Origin: Actinoplanes palleronii
GTDB taxonomy: Bacteria > Actinomycetota > Actinomycetes > Mycobacteriales > Micromonosporaceae
DNA length: 46,237 nucleotides
NCBI RefSeq assembly: GCF_016862315.1
Contig: NZ_BOMS01000008.1
Span: 1 to 46,237, forward strand
Reading direction: 5' to 3'
Below the pieces are notes generated by a model that was not told the origin of the DNA, ran no database searches, and saw only the letters and a list, made by a program, of their open reading frames with translations. Shown piece by piece: positions 23,352 to 31,012 of the stretch. The translations under genes and the position numbers were made by a program. Numbering within the stretch: position 1 is the stretch's first letter; the number at the start of each line of letters is the position of its first letter.

Positions 23352-24041
23352 ATGCGCAAACTACGGATCGCGGTGTCCGCCCTCGTCGCCGCCGCCTTGC
23401 TGTTCGTCGCACCCCAGGCCGCCCAGGCCGCGGTGTGGGGCTCGTCCGACCAGTGGGCCACCTGGAGCAACGGTGGTTACACGCTCTACAACAACATCTG
23501 GGGCAGCGGGGCCGGCCCGCAGTCCATCTGGGCGAACTCGTACAGCAACTGGGGTGTGTGGGCGAACCACCCGAACACCGGCGGGGTCAAGGCGTACCCG
23601 AACGCCAGCAAGAGCGTGAACAAGAAGTTGAGCGCGCTGGGCAGCGCCACCAGCAGCTTCAACGTCACGGTGCCGTCCAGCGGGGCGTACACCACCGCCT
23701 ACGACATCTGGGCCAACAACAACGCGTACGAGATCATGCTCTGGATGAACAAGCAGGGCGCGGTCGGCCCGCTCGGATCGTTGCAGGCCACCGCCACGGT
23801 CGGCGGGCACACCTGGAACGTCTACAGCGGATCGAACGGGGCGAACGCGGTGTACTCGTTCGTCCGGACCGGCAACACCAGCGCCGGCACCGTCGACATC
23901 AAGGCGATCATGAACTGGATCAAGGGCAAGGGCTGGTTCGGTGACGTCACCCTCGGCAACATCCAGTTCGGCTACGAGATCACGTCGTCGAGCGGCGGCC
24001 TGAACTTCGTCACCAACAGCTATTCCGCGTCCGCTTCCTGA
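23352..24041 (+). CDS. Secreted GH12 endoglucanase
   Basis: A 229-residue exported cellulase of glycoside hydrolase family 12. The signal peptide is MRKLRIAVSALVAAALLFVA then PQAAQA. The beta-jellyroll has NGGYTLYNNIWG near the start, the nucleophile Glu in NAYEIMLWMN and the acid/base Glu in FGYEITSS. It should cut internal beta-1,4-glucan bonds in cellulose or xyloglucan. There is no carbohydrate-binding module. A clear AAGGAGG ribosome site sets ATG 23352; upstream in-frame codons are leader DNA. A LacI-type operator upstream and a strong hairpin downstream define a single-gene unit. Confidence 0.93.
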   Translation: MRKLRIAVSALVAAALLFVAPQAAQAAVWGSSDQWATWSNGGYTLYNNIWGSGAGPQSIWANSYSNWGVWANHPNTGGVKAYPNASKSVNKKLSALGSATSSFNVTVPSSGAYTTAYDIWANNNAYEIMLWMNKQGAVGPLGSLQATATVGGHTWNVYSGSNGANAVYSFVRTGNTSAGTVDIKAIMNWIKGKGWFGDVTLGNIQFGYEITSSSGGLNFVTNSYSASAS

Positions 24042-24046
24042 AGCAA

Positions 24047-24078
24047 TTACCGGGCGGGCGATGGCACCCGCCCGGTAA
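24047..24078. terminator. Bidirectional terminator
   Basis: TTACCGGGCGGG / CCCGCCCGGTAA is a perfect 12-bp stem with an 8-nt loop between the convergent GH12 gene and the small secreted-protein gene. Confidence 0.85.
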
Positions 24079-24085
24079 TCCACTC

Positions 24086-24424
24086 TCAGCAGTACTCCCG
24101 GAATCCCGCGCTGAATCCGCGATCGAATCCCCGGTCGTATCCGCGTTCGTAGTCCCGCTCCCGGTCACGGAAGCCCCGGTGCATGCTCATCGCCCGGCGG
24201 CAGTCGTCCTTGGCCTGGTCCCAGCCGTCGCCGTACCCGTCCCGGTAGCCCTGACGGTAGTCCCGATCACTGACCGGGGCGCCGGCGTGCGCGCTGCCAC
24301 CGACCACGACAGCCGGCACGGGCGCGGCCGTCGCGGCCGACACGGTGACGCCCTGAACGACGCCGATGCCGCCCAGAAACAGCAGGGTCCCGGCCACCGC
24401 GCTCATTTTCCTGATACTCGTCAT
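24086..24424 (-). CDS. Small secreted Asp/Arg/Gly/Tyr-repeat protein
   Basis: A 112-residue exported protein. A signal peptide (about 1-34, ending near SAATAAP) precedes a mature part made of short repeats: YRQGYRDGYGDGWDQ, then RGFRDRERDYERGYDRGFDRGF. The period of about four residues with alternating charges suggests a charged helix or a disordered chain. Two cysteines (DDCRR and the final Cys) could form a disulfide. I know no function for it. The start at 24424 is set by a GGGGGAG ribosome site. Between it and the subtilase gene (24425-24663) I see no gene. Confidence 0.75.
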   Translation of the reverse strand: MTSIRKMSAVAGTLLFLGGIGVVQGVTVSAATAAPVPAVVVGGSAHAGAPVSDRDYRQGYRDGYGDGWDQAKDDCRRAMSMHRGFRDRERDYERGYDRGFDRGFSAGFREYC

Positions 24425-24663
24425 CACATCTCCCCCAGATTGATGATCCGGGCCGAAGGCCCGGCACCAAGAAATGTACGCCGCCGTTTCCGGACCGCTG
24501 GAGAACACGAATTTCCGTACGAATATCAGCGCGTTATCGGACACCGTTCGCACCTAGGCCGAATCCCGGTTCCCCCATTCGGTCCAGGGCGGTTCGACCG
24601 TTCGTCGGAGTGGGCACGCCAGAGCGGCGCCGACCGTGATCGGCGCCGCGGTGACACCCGGAT

Positions 24664-25830
24664 TCAGCTCACGAACAGCAGCAGGTTCGGCGAGCCGGTG
24701 CCGGGATTGGTCACCTTGCCACTGGTGGCCTTGCCGGTCAGGTACGCCGACACCTGCGCCGGGGTGTACGACGGGTTCGCCTGCAACGCGAGCGCCGCCG
24801 CGCCGACCACGTGCGGGGTGGCCATCGAGGTCCCGCTGATCGTGTTGGTGGCCGTGGTGCTCGAGTACCAGGCCGAGGTGATCGACGAGCCGGGCGCGAA
24901 CAGGTCGAGGCAGGTGCCGTAGTTGGAGTAGGACGCCCGGGCATCCGTGCTGGTAGTGGCACCGACCGTGATCGCGGTGGGCACCCGGGCCGGCGAGTAG
25001 TTGCAGGCGCTGCGGTTGTTGTTGCCGCCCGCCACGCCGTACGTGATGCCGGCCGCGATCGAGTTGCGGACCGCGGTGTCCAGCGTGCTGCTGGCCCCGC
25101 CGCCGAGGCTCATGTTCGCCACGGCCGGTTTGATCGCGTTGCTGGTCACCCAGTTGATCCCGGAGACCACGCCGGCCGTGGTGCCGCTGCCCGAGCAGTT
25201 CAGCACCCGGACGCCGACCAGCTGGACGGCCTTGGCCACACCGTACGTCGAGCCGCCGACGGTGCCCGCCACGTGGGTGCCGTGCCCGTTGCAGTCGGTG
25301 GCGTTGCTGTCGTTGTCGACGAAGTCGTACCCGCTGACCGCGCGGCCGCCGAACTGGGTGTGCGTGGTGAGGATGCCGGTGTCGATGATGTACGCGTGCA
25401 CGCTCGACGCCGTGTTCGGATAGGTGTACGTGGTGCTCAGTGGCAGGCTGACCTGGTCGATCCGGTCCAGGCCCCAGGTCGCGCCGGTCTGCGTGTCGGC
25501 GACGGTGACGACCTGGTTCTGCTCGACGTAGGCGACGGCCGGGTCGGCGGCCAGCCGGCGGGCGGCGGACGCCGACATGCTCGCGGCGAAGCCCTGCAGC
25601 GCGCTGGCGTAGACCTCGCGCACCGTTCCGGTGTACTTCCTGGTCAGTGCGCCGGCCTGGGTGGTGGCGACGCCGCCGTCCTTGAGGACGACGAGGTAGC
25701 TGCCGGCGATGGCGGTGGACGAGTCGGCCTGGCGGATCTCACCGTAGGCGGGCGCGGCCGCGGCAGGGGTGCCCAGGCCGGCGATGACGGTAGCGGTGAG
25801 CGCGGCGATGCCGAGGTGCTGGATTCTCAC
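24664..25830 (-). CDS. Secreted subtilisin-like S8 serine protease
   Basis: A 388-residue exported protease. It has a signal peptide (RIQHLGIAALTATVIAGLGT), an inhibitor-I9-type propeptide (SYLVVLKDGGVATTQ to AVAYVEQNQVV), then an S8 catalytic domain of the proteinase-K/aqualysin type. The triad is Asp in YIIDTGI, His in GHGTHVAG and Ser in GTSMATPHV. The oxyanion Asn lies in AGGNNN. Four cysteines in the catalytic domain match the disulfides of this group. The C-terminus ends after the fold (SPNLLLFVS), with no extra domain. It starts at GTG 25830 with an AGAGGACC-type ribosome site. Confidence 0.93.
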   Translation of the reverse strand: MRIQHLGIAALTATVIAGLGTPAAAAPAYGEIRQADSSTAIAGSYLVVLKDGGVATTQAGALTRKYTGTVREVYASALQGFAASMSASAARRLAADPAVAYVEQNQVVTVADTQTGATWGLDRIDQVSLPLSTTYTYPNTASSVHAYIIDTGILTTHTQFGGRAVSGYDFVDNDSNATDCNGHGTHVAGTVGGSTYGVAKAVQLVGVRVLNCSGSGTTAGVVSGINWVTSNAIKPAVANMSLGGGASSTLDTAVRNSIAAGITYGVAGGNNNRSACNYSPARVPTAITVGATTSTDARASYSNYGTCLDLFAPGSSITSAWYSSTTATNTISGTSMATPHVVGAAALALQANPSYTPAQVSAYLTGKATSGKVTNPGTGSPNLLLFVS

Positions 25831-25919
25831 GTGCCGTGGTCCTCTCGATCGACATGGAGAAGAGGAGCCCCCGTGGAATGTGGACGCTACCAGTCATACA
25901 TTGACCAGGATAGATGGCT

Positions 25920-26372
25920 TCAGGCTTCGGTTCCGGCCGGCTCGCTGGGTGTCCAGGCGAACGCCAGCGCCCCGCCGACCAGCGCCAGCAGCAGGCCGAC
26001 GAGGAAGCCGCCCATGTTCGACGTCAGCCAGGAGCCGAGCGCGCAGACGATCGCGATCAGCGAGTAGAAGACCCGCTGGACCGGGTGGAACCAGAGCAGC
26101 AGCCCGCACAGGACGAGCACGATCGGCACCACGTACCCGATGAAGCTCTGGATGCCGACGTGCAGCACCACGCCGAGCGGCGCCCACACGGTCAGTAGGA
26201 TCTCCACACCACCGAGCAGCACGAACAGGCCACCCCAGAACGGCCGGCTGCGCCGCCAGCCACGCCAGGCCCGCCAGGCGGTGACGCCCGGCGGAGCCCG
26301 GTGCGACGCGGTCCGAGCCGGCTCCGGGTGCGACGGGTCGGGGGGACCCACCGGGACGCCGATCTCGGACAT
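25920..26372 (-). CDS. DUF6114 membrane protein
   Basis: A 150-residue protein with a Pro-rich cytoplasmic N-terminus, the motif FWGGLFVLLGGVEIL and four hydrophobic helices (FWGGLFVLLGGVEILLTVW, IGYVVPIVLVLCGLLLWF, FYSLIAIVCALGSWLT, GGFLVGLLLALVGGALAFAW). This matches what I know as DUF6114, which in actinomycetes is almost always next to DUF6230. Its function is unknown. ATG 26372 lies 2 bp after the DUF6230 stop, so the pair is co-translated. It could anchor or export the DUF6230 product. Confidence 0.8.
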   Translation of the reverse strand: MSEIGVPVGPPDPSHPEPARTASHRAPPGVTAWRAWRGWRRSRPFWGGLFVLLGGVEILLTVWAPLGVVLHVGIQSFIGYVVPIVLVLCGLLLWFHPVQRVFYSLIAIVCALGSWLTSNMGGFLVGLLLALVGGALAFAWTPSEPAGTEA

Positions 26373-26374
26373 GG

Positions 26375-26980
26375 TCAGCAGCCGTCCGAGGTGAACGACA
26401 TCCGCAGGTTGGGCAGGTGGAACGTGGCCGCCGTGGTGGCGTAGTTGTTCTGCCGCAGGTTCTCGATGGTCACCTCGTCGGCCTGCTGGCCGAAGACGCC
26501 GATGCCACCCTTGGCGCCCGGCACCTTGTCCAGCGTGCTGGCGTCCTGGCCGATGTCGATCTTCTTGAAGTCGGCGTTGCCGCTGATCACGTCGGAGTCG
26601 ACGACGAGCTGGTCGGCGGTCACCTTGTTGGTGGCGCTGCCCGCGGTGAGCTTCAGGTTGATGCCGCCGAGGCTGATGGCCTGGCACAGGCCGTCCAGCT
26701 CGGCGTCGTTGATCGCGGAGACGATGAGGATCATCTGGCCGCCGGTGTCGCCCTCGTTCGGGCTGCCCGGCTCCATGTTGTCGAGCACCGCGTACTGCTC
26801 GAAGCCGTAGCCGTGCAGCTTGGGCGAGGTGACCGTGAACGGCATGCCGGAGATCGAGAAGGACGCCGCGAGCACACCCTTGCCGGTCAGCAGGACCAGG
26901 CCGACGGTGGCCGCGAGGCCGGTGAGCAGCATCGCGGTGAACCGGCGCCAGCGGGTCCGGCCGTGACGTGTGGAGGACAT
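26375..26980 (-). CDS. DUF6230 exported protein
   Basis: A 201-residue protein with an N-terminal basic stretch and hydrophobic signal or anchor (FTAMLLTGLAATVGLVLLTG then KGVLAASF). The beta-rich body has FSISGMPFTVTSPKLHGYGF, GLCQAISL and, at the C-terminus, LPNLRMSFTSDGC. I place it in DUF6230, sometimes labelled cholesterol esterase in databases, although I see no Ser-His-Asp hydrolase motif. The two cysteines could pair outside the cell. It is transcribed from a promoter with an internal GTTAC dyad and sits between DUF6114 and the TetR gene on the same strand. Confidence 0.8.
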   Translation of the reverse strand: MSSTRHGRTRWRRFTAMLLTGLAATVGLVLLTGKGVLAASFSISGMPFTVTSPKLHGYGFEQYAVLDNMEPGSPNEGDTGGQMILIVSAINDAELDGLCQAISLGGINLKLTAGSATNKVTADQLVVDSDVISGNADFKKIDIGQDASTLDKVPGAKGGIGVFGQQADEVTIENLRQNNYATTAATFHLPNLRMSFTSDGC

Positions 26981-27086
26981 CCAGTCTCCTTTGCGATTCC
27001 TCTGTTGACGGGGTGAGACGCCGGTGCGGGCACTGCGGATGCCGCACGAACGGGTCACCATTGGCGTTGCTCGATGGATTTCGAGG

Positions 27087-27116
27087 AAGTTACGCCGCAG
27101 TAACAGAGGCCGTCAA
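27087..27116 (-). promoter_or_regulatory. DUF6230 promoter with internal dyad
   Basis: On the minus strand TTGACG (27116-27111) and TAACTT (27092-27087) are 18 bp apart. The spacer and -10 carry GTTAC-N6-GTAAC (27089-27104), a likely operator. Confidence 0.6.
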
Positions 27117-27137
27117 GAGGAGCGGGCCGTCATTCAG

Positions 27138-27869
27138 TCAGTGAAAAACCCCGTCGGTATCTGATGTGGCGCACGGGGCCACCACCCGGGCGCCGGCCGG
27201 TGGCGTGACCAACTCCCGTGCGGCGGCCTCGCGACCCACGAACGGCGCCATCATGAAATACCCGAGCATCGGCAGCAACTGCGGCAACTCGGCGACCCGG
27301 CCGGTGGAGACGTGCCCGTAGATGGTCGAGTAGACGCCGCCCACCACCGTGTCGACCAGGCCGTCCGGCACCGGCGGGGCGTCGGCGAAGAACCGGGCGA
27401 ACCGGCCGAGCAGCTCGGTACGCTCCCGGCGCGCCTGCGGACCGGCCGCGTCGATCTCCACGATCGCCATGGTGGCGAACGCGGGGACGCTGGCCAGCAC
27501 GTCGAGCAGCACCTTGAGCGCGACCCGGGCGCCGTCGCGCCAGTCCTGCTCGCGCAGGTACGCCTCGTCCATCAGCCGCAGCACCACCTGGGTGCCGTGC
27601 CGGTAGGTGTCCAGGAACGCGTCCTCCTTGCCGGCGAAGAGCGCGTAGAACGCCGGGCGGGTCACTCCGGCCGCCGTGCAGATGTCGCTGACCCGGGCGT
27701 TCGCGTATCCCTTCTCGGCGACCGTGTGCACCAGCGCGTCGAACAGCCGCTCCCGCTGCGTCGCCGCGATGACCTCGGGCGGGAGCGAGCGCGGGCCGCG
27801 TTTGATCGCCCGGGACGGATCCCGGCCGGGCCGGGCGCCGGGCAGGGGACTGATCGTCGGATTCGTCAT
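27138..27869 (-). CDS. TetR-family regulator of the DUF6230 module
   Basis: A 243-residue TetR/AcrR protein. A Pro/Arg-rich N-terminal tail precedes the HTH: RERLFDALVHTVAEKGYANARVSDICTAAGVT, then RPAFYALFAGKEDAFLDTY, the FYxxFxxKE hallmark. The ligand domain is helical, with DGLVDTVVGGVYSTIYGHV. It lies between DUF6230/DUF6114 (same strand) and two divergent secreted-protein genes, so it probably controls both arms. Near-identical 20-bp sequences in opposite orientation sit at its 3' end (27142-27161) and just before its start (27896-27915). The former is also close to the DUF6230 promoter, which fits paired binding sites. Confidence 0.88.
   Translation of the reverse strand: MTNPTISPLPGARPGRDPSRAIKRGPRSLPPEVIAATQRERLFDALVHTVAEKGYANARVSDICTAAGVTRPAFYALFAGKEDAFLDTYRHGTQVVLRLMDEAYLREQDWRDGARVALKVLLDVLASVPAFATMAIVEIDAAGPQARRERTELLGRFARFFADAPPVPDGLVDTVVGGVYSTIYGHVSTGRVAELPQLLPMLGYFMMAPFVGREAAARELVTPPAGARVVAPCATSDTDGVFH
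27142..27161 (-). repeat. 20-bp flanking repeat, downstream copy
   Basis: On the minus strand it reads GATACCGACGGGGTTTTTCA, 18/20 identical to the copy at 27896-27915 and in the opposite orientation. It overlaps the last codons of the TetR gene and lies 26 bp upstream of the DUF6230 -35 box. Confidence 0.6.
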
Positions 27870-27886
27870 CGTCGCCCCTCAATGTC

Positions 27887-27915
27887 TTGACATGGGATAC
27901 CGCCGGGGTTTCTCA
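27887..27915 (+). promoter_or_regulatory. Candidate promoter and operator for the secreted-protein pair
   Basis: TTGACA (27887-27892) is followed after 17 bp by TTCTCA (27910-27915). The spacer and -10 coincide with GATACCGCCGGGGTTTCTCA (27896-27915), the second copy of the 20-bp repeat flanking the TetR gene. The -10 match is weak. Confidence 0.45.
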
Positions 27916-28052
27916 TACCGTCAGGCACGGACCTCGATGGTGCAAGTGGCGGCGTCCCCCAGTATCGCCTCCCGTACAAGCCCCGGAACGCTGCGGAAAC
28001 GGCCGGGGCGGTCATCTCACCGTCCACCGCGCTACCAGCGAAGGAGTGACGC

Positions 28053-28964
28053 ATGACAGCGTCACGGCTCAGATCCGTCCTGGCCACGATCGCCACCGCA
28101 GCGACGATCCTGGCCCTCACCACGACTCCGGCTCAGGCGGCTGCGCCGGGCGGCGCCTACACCGGCCTCGGCAACTGCCCGCTCACCTCGGCCACCATGA
28201 AGGACCCCAGCAACGTACAGGTCGGCTGCTTCTTCTCGGTGACCAACGGCGGCAGCGTCACGATCGGCTCCACCACGGTGGCCTTCGACAGCCCGATCAC
28301 CCTGCAGTTCGGCGTCTACTGGCCGGCCGCCGCGCCGGTCCGGGAGTTCCCGGACGGCACCGTCGCCAACGTCTACTCGACCGTCCCGGCCGCCAATGGC
28401 AAGACCCTGGTGGCCAAGCCGCTGCAGGTCACCCTGCCCGGGATCGCCAACATCATTCCGGGCGTGACGAGCGTCTTCGCCCAGGTCGAGCTGGCCGGTC
28501 CGATCACCGAGTTCGTTCCGCTGGCCACCGGCGAGAACACCCCGGTCTTCGTCCTGCCGGTCAAGCTGCACCTGTTCAACGCGCTGTTCGGCACCAAGTG
28601 CTACATCGGCTCGGACAGCACGCCGATCCGGTTCAGCCCGACCACCGGCACCACCAGCCCGCCGGCGCCGAACCAGCCGGTCACCGGCGACGCCGGCACC
28701 CTCACCGTGGAACCGGACCCGAACGGCTTCGAGACCCTCGGCGTCGGCTTCACCGGGGCGACCCTGGTCGACAACGCGTACCCGGTCCCGAAGGCGACCG
28801 GCTGCGGACTGATCCCGGGCAGCCTCGACCCCCTGATCAACCTGGCCTTCGGCCTGCCCTCGGCGGCCGGCAAGAACGCCGTGGTGTTCAGCGGCAACAA
28901 CACCACCTTCGCGCTCTCCCCCAGCCTGGACGACCTCAACAAGGCCCTGGCCGCCTCGGCCTGA
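28053..28964 (+). CDS. Secreted protein of unknown function (TetR module)
   Basis: A 303-residue exported protein. A signal peptide (MTASRLRSVLATIATAATIL then ending near PAQAAA) precedes a beta-rich body with four cysteines (GNCPL, VGCFF, TKCYIG, TGCGL). The recurring pattern ITLQFGVYWPA, TLPGIANIIPG and EFVPLATGENTPVFVLPVKL suggests a lectin- or adhesin-like fold, but I recognise no family function. Similar proteins accompany DUF6230/DUF6114 pairs in other actinomycetes, as far as I recall. A GAAGGAG ribosome site sets ATG 28053. The next gene starts 25 bp after its stop, so the two form an operon. Confidence 0.78.
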   Translation: MTASRLRSVLATIATAATILALTTTPAQAAAPGGAYTGLGNCPLTSATMKDPSNVQVGCFFSVTNGGSVTIGSTTVAFDSPITLQFGVYWPAAAPVREFPDGTVANVYSTVPAANGKTLVAKPLQVTLPGIANIIPGVTSVFAQVELAGPITEFVPLATGENTPVFVLPVKLHLFNALFGTKCYIGSDSTPIRFSPTTGTTSPPAPNQPVTGDAGTLTVEPDPNGFETLGVGFTGATLVDNAYPVPKATGCGLIPGSLDPLINLAFGLPSAAGKNAVVFSGNNTTFALSPSLDDLNKALAASA

Positions 28965-28989
28965 GCCCCCAAGGAAAGGTGATCCCCCC

Positions 28990-29649
28990 ATGCGCACCTC
29001 TCGTCTCACCGTCGCCGCCGTCGCCGGCGCCACGCTCGTCTCCCTGCTCACCGCCGCGCCGGCCCTGGCCTTCGACGCCACCGTGCTGACCACCGGCACC
29101 CTGGCCGGCCCGGCCGTCGCGGTCGGCGACACCATCTCGGCCAGCATCGTCACCGGCAGCCAGGCGCTGTTCGCCACCGCCCCGGCCGGCCCGAACGGCA
29201 TGAAGTGCAACACCTCGAGCTTCAGCGCCCTGGTCAACGACAATCCGGCCGCGCCCGGCGCCGCCGCGCTCGGCTCCACCCTGGCCGTCTCGAACTGCAC
29301 GGTCACCGGCATCCCCGGGGTGACCGGCGTCAACAGCGTCACGATCACGAACCAGCCGTATGCCACCACGGTCGCCAGCGACGGCACCGTGGCGGTCGCC
29401 GGCACCGCCACCGCACCGATCTCCGCAACCCTGGTGCTTCGCTCCCTGCTCGGCACGGTGACCTGCGTCTTCGTCGCCAACAACAACGCGATCACCGGCG
29501 TCGCCGACAACACCGACAACTCGATCTCGTTCACCGACCAGCAGTTCAACAAGGTGACCGGCCCGGCCGCCTGCGTAGCGAACGGCTACTTCACCGCCAA
29601 GTACACCCCGGTGGTCACGGGAGCTGCCGCTCCGGTCTTCGTCAACTGA
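28990..29649 (+). CDS. Second secreted protein of the TetR module
   Basis: A 219-residue exported protein with a signal peptide (MRTSRLTVAAVAGATLVSLL then TAAPALA). The mature chain is rich in Thr, Val, Ala and Asn and has four cysteines (MKCNTS, SNCTV, VTCVFV, AACVAN). It is predicted to be all-beta (TLAVSNCTVTGIPGVTGVNS, NSISFTDQQFNKV). No catalytic motif is visible. It is the second gene of the operon divergent from the TetR gene, with a GGAAAGG ribosome site 5-10 bp before ATG 28990. Its role is probably at the cell surface alongside the preceding protein; that is inference from context. Confidence 0.78.
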   Translation: MRTSRLTVAAVAGATLVSLLTAAPALAFDATVLTTGTLAGPAVAVGDTISASIVTGSQALFATAPAGPNGMKCNTSSFSALVNDNPAAPGAAALGSTLAVSNCTVTGIPGVTGVNSVTITNQPYATTVASDGTVAVAGTATAPISATLVLRSLLGTVTCVFVANNNAITGVADNTDNSISFTDQQFNKVTGPAACVANGYFTAKYTPVVTGAAAPVFVN

Positions 29650-29705
29650 GCAGACCCCGCGCCGGCGCCTCATCCCCAACGAGCCGCCGGCGCGGCCCAA
29701 AAACA

Positions 29706-29930
29706 TCCATGGGTACGCATACGGAGCGCACGTCCGCAGGCTACGAGCCGAGTCCCGCCCGTGAGGCGAACGCGACGCAGCTGCCCACTCCGGACCGCAG
29801 CGCGCCCCGCGGCCCCGGCTGGTTCTCAGGGGTGTGTCCGAGCTTGCGAGGCACCCCTGAGAACCAGCCGAAGCCCGGAGCCGCGCCGCGGTCCGGCGGG
29901 CCTAAATGCGTGGCGGCGGGGGCGGGGGCG
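29706..29930 (+). repeat. Dispersed intergenic repeat, copy D
   Basis: GGGTACG, then CCGCAGGCTACGAGCCGAG, TCCCGCCCGTGAGGCG and GGACCGCAGCGCG lead into the best hairpin of the family. GGCTGGTTCTCAGGGGTG (29817-29834) and CACCCCTGAGAACCAGCC (29852-29869) form an 18-bp perfect stem. It lies between the secreted-protein operon and the RNA ligase gene and may end the former's transcript. Confidence 0.8.
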
Positions 29931-29945
29931 TGACATACCTGGGGC

Positions 29946-30719
29946 ATGGCCGATTTCGATCTGCGGAGTGCGGATCTCAGAGCGCTCAACTCACTGACCA
30001 AGTACCCGTCGATCCCGACCTACCACGAGCTCGACCCGCGCAACGGCGGCCTGACCGAGAGCGTGACCGCGTTCCCCGGCCCGGTACTCGGCACCGAGAA
30101 GGTCGACGGCACGAACTCCCGGCTGATCATGCTGCCGGGCGGCGACTACCTGATCGGCTCCCGGGAGGAGCTGCTGCTCGCCCGCGGCGACCTGATCGGC
30201 AACCCGTCGCAGGGCATCGTGGCCGCCCTGCGCGCGGTGGCCGACGCCCTGCCGGATCAGCAGCTGCCCGCGGACACCCTGCGGGTGTACTTCCTGGAGC
30301 TCTACGGCGGCAAGATCGGCGCGCAGGCGAAGCAGTACAGCACCCGCGGCGCGGTCGGCTGGCGGCTGTTCGACGTGGCCGAGGTGCCCGATCTCGCGGA
30401 GCGGCTGACCTGGCCGGCCGAGCGGATCGCGGCCTGGCGCGACGGCGGCGGGCAGAGCTTCGCGACCGAGGACGCGTTGCAGGCAGTGACCGACTTCGAG
30501 CTGACCCCGCGGCTGTTCACCGTGGACGGCGCGGACCTGCCCGCCGACGTGGCCGGCATGCACGCGTTCCTCGGCGAGCGGCTGCCGGAGACCCTGGTCG
30601 CGCTGGACGACAGCGGCCAGCGCCGGGCCGAGGGCATCGTGCTGCGCTCCCCGGACCGGTCGGTGATCGCCAAGGCCCGCTTCCAGGACTACGAGCGCAC
30701 CCTCAAGCGCCGGGGTTAG
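29946..30719 (+). CDS. RNA ligase family protein
   Basis: A 257-residue stand-alone nucleotidyltransferase of the ATP-dependent RNA ligase superfamily. Motif I is Lys52 in EKVDGTNSRL, the Lys that becomes AMP-linked. Motif III-like FLELYGGKIG, motif IV EGIVLRS and motif V IAKARFQDYERT follow in order. This is the full catalytic core without the extra C-terminal domain of T4 Rnl1. Such enzymes seal or repair RNA ends, often cut tRNA. No kinase/phosphatase or toxin gene is adjacent, so its substrate is unknown. The stop codon overlaps that of the convergent small gene by 3 bases. Confidence 0.85.
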   Translation: MADFDLRSADLRALNSLTKYPSIPTYHELDPRNGGLTESVTAFPGPVLGTEKVDGTNSRLIMLPGGDYLIGSREELLLARGDLIGNPSQGIVAALRAVADALPDQQLPADTLRVYFLELYGGKIGAQAKQYSTRGAVGWRLFDVAEVPDLAERLTWPAERIAAWRDGGGQSFATEDALQAVTDFELTPRLFTVDGADLPADVAGMHAFLGERLPETLVALDDSGQRRAEGIVLRSPDRSVIAKARFQDYERTLKRRG

Positions 30720-31012
30720 CTCTTCTCGTCGGCCTGGTGCTGGCGGCGCTGGAGGCGGCGTTCGTGCAGGCGGCGCCAGCGGTCGTAGATCTCGGCGGCG
30801 GCGGCCGGTGGCTCGGCGGCGCGGCCGGCGTTCCACTGGCGGGGCAGGAACGCCTCGGCGCCGGCCCAGAGCAGCTCGCTCATCGGGACCGTGCCGCCGT
30901 GCAGCTTCATCAACTCGGCGGCCACCGCGGCGGCGTGATCGCTGCGGCGCCAGCGTTCCACCATCGACGTGCCGTGCACCAGGTCGTCGTAGTCCTGCGG
31001 ATCCAGTTCCAT
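30716..31012 (-). CDS. Small protein of unknown function next to the RNA ligase
   Basis: A 98-residue soluble, helical protein: an acidic start (MELDPQDYDDLVHG), a middle RSDHAAAVAAELMKLHGGTV and a very basic tail (RWRRLHERRLQRRQHQADEK) that could bind nucleic acid. I do not recognise a family. ATG 31012 fits codon usage better than the longer frame to 31069. It is convergent with the RNA ligase gene, sharing stop-codon bases, but is not in the same operon. Confidence 0.65.
   Translation of the reverse strand: MELDPQDYDDLVHGTSMVERWRRSDHAAAVAAELMKLHGGTVPMSELLWAGAEAFLPRQWNAGRAAEPPAAAAEIYDRWRRLHERRLQRRQHQADEKS

Noticed and set aside
27130..27882. Second minus-strand frame over the TetR gene
   Set aside because: The overlapping frame has the HTH and ligand-domain motifs; this one is low-complexity Arg/Gly/Ala.
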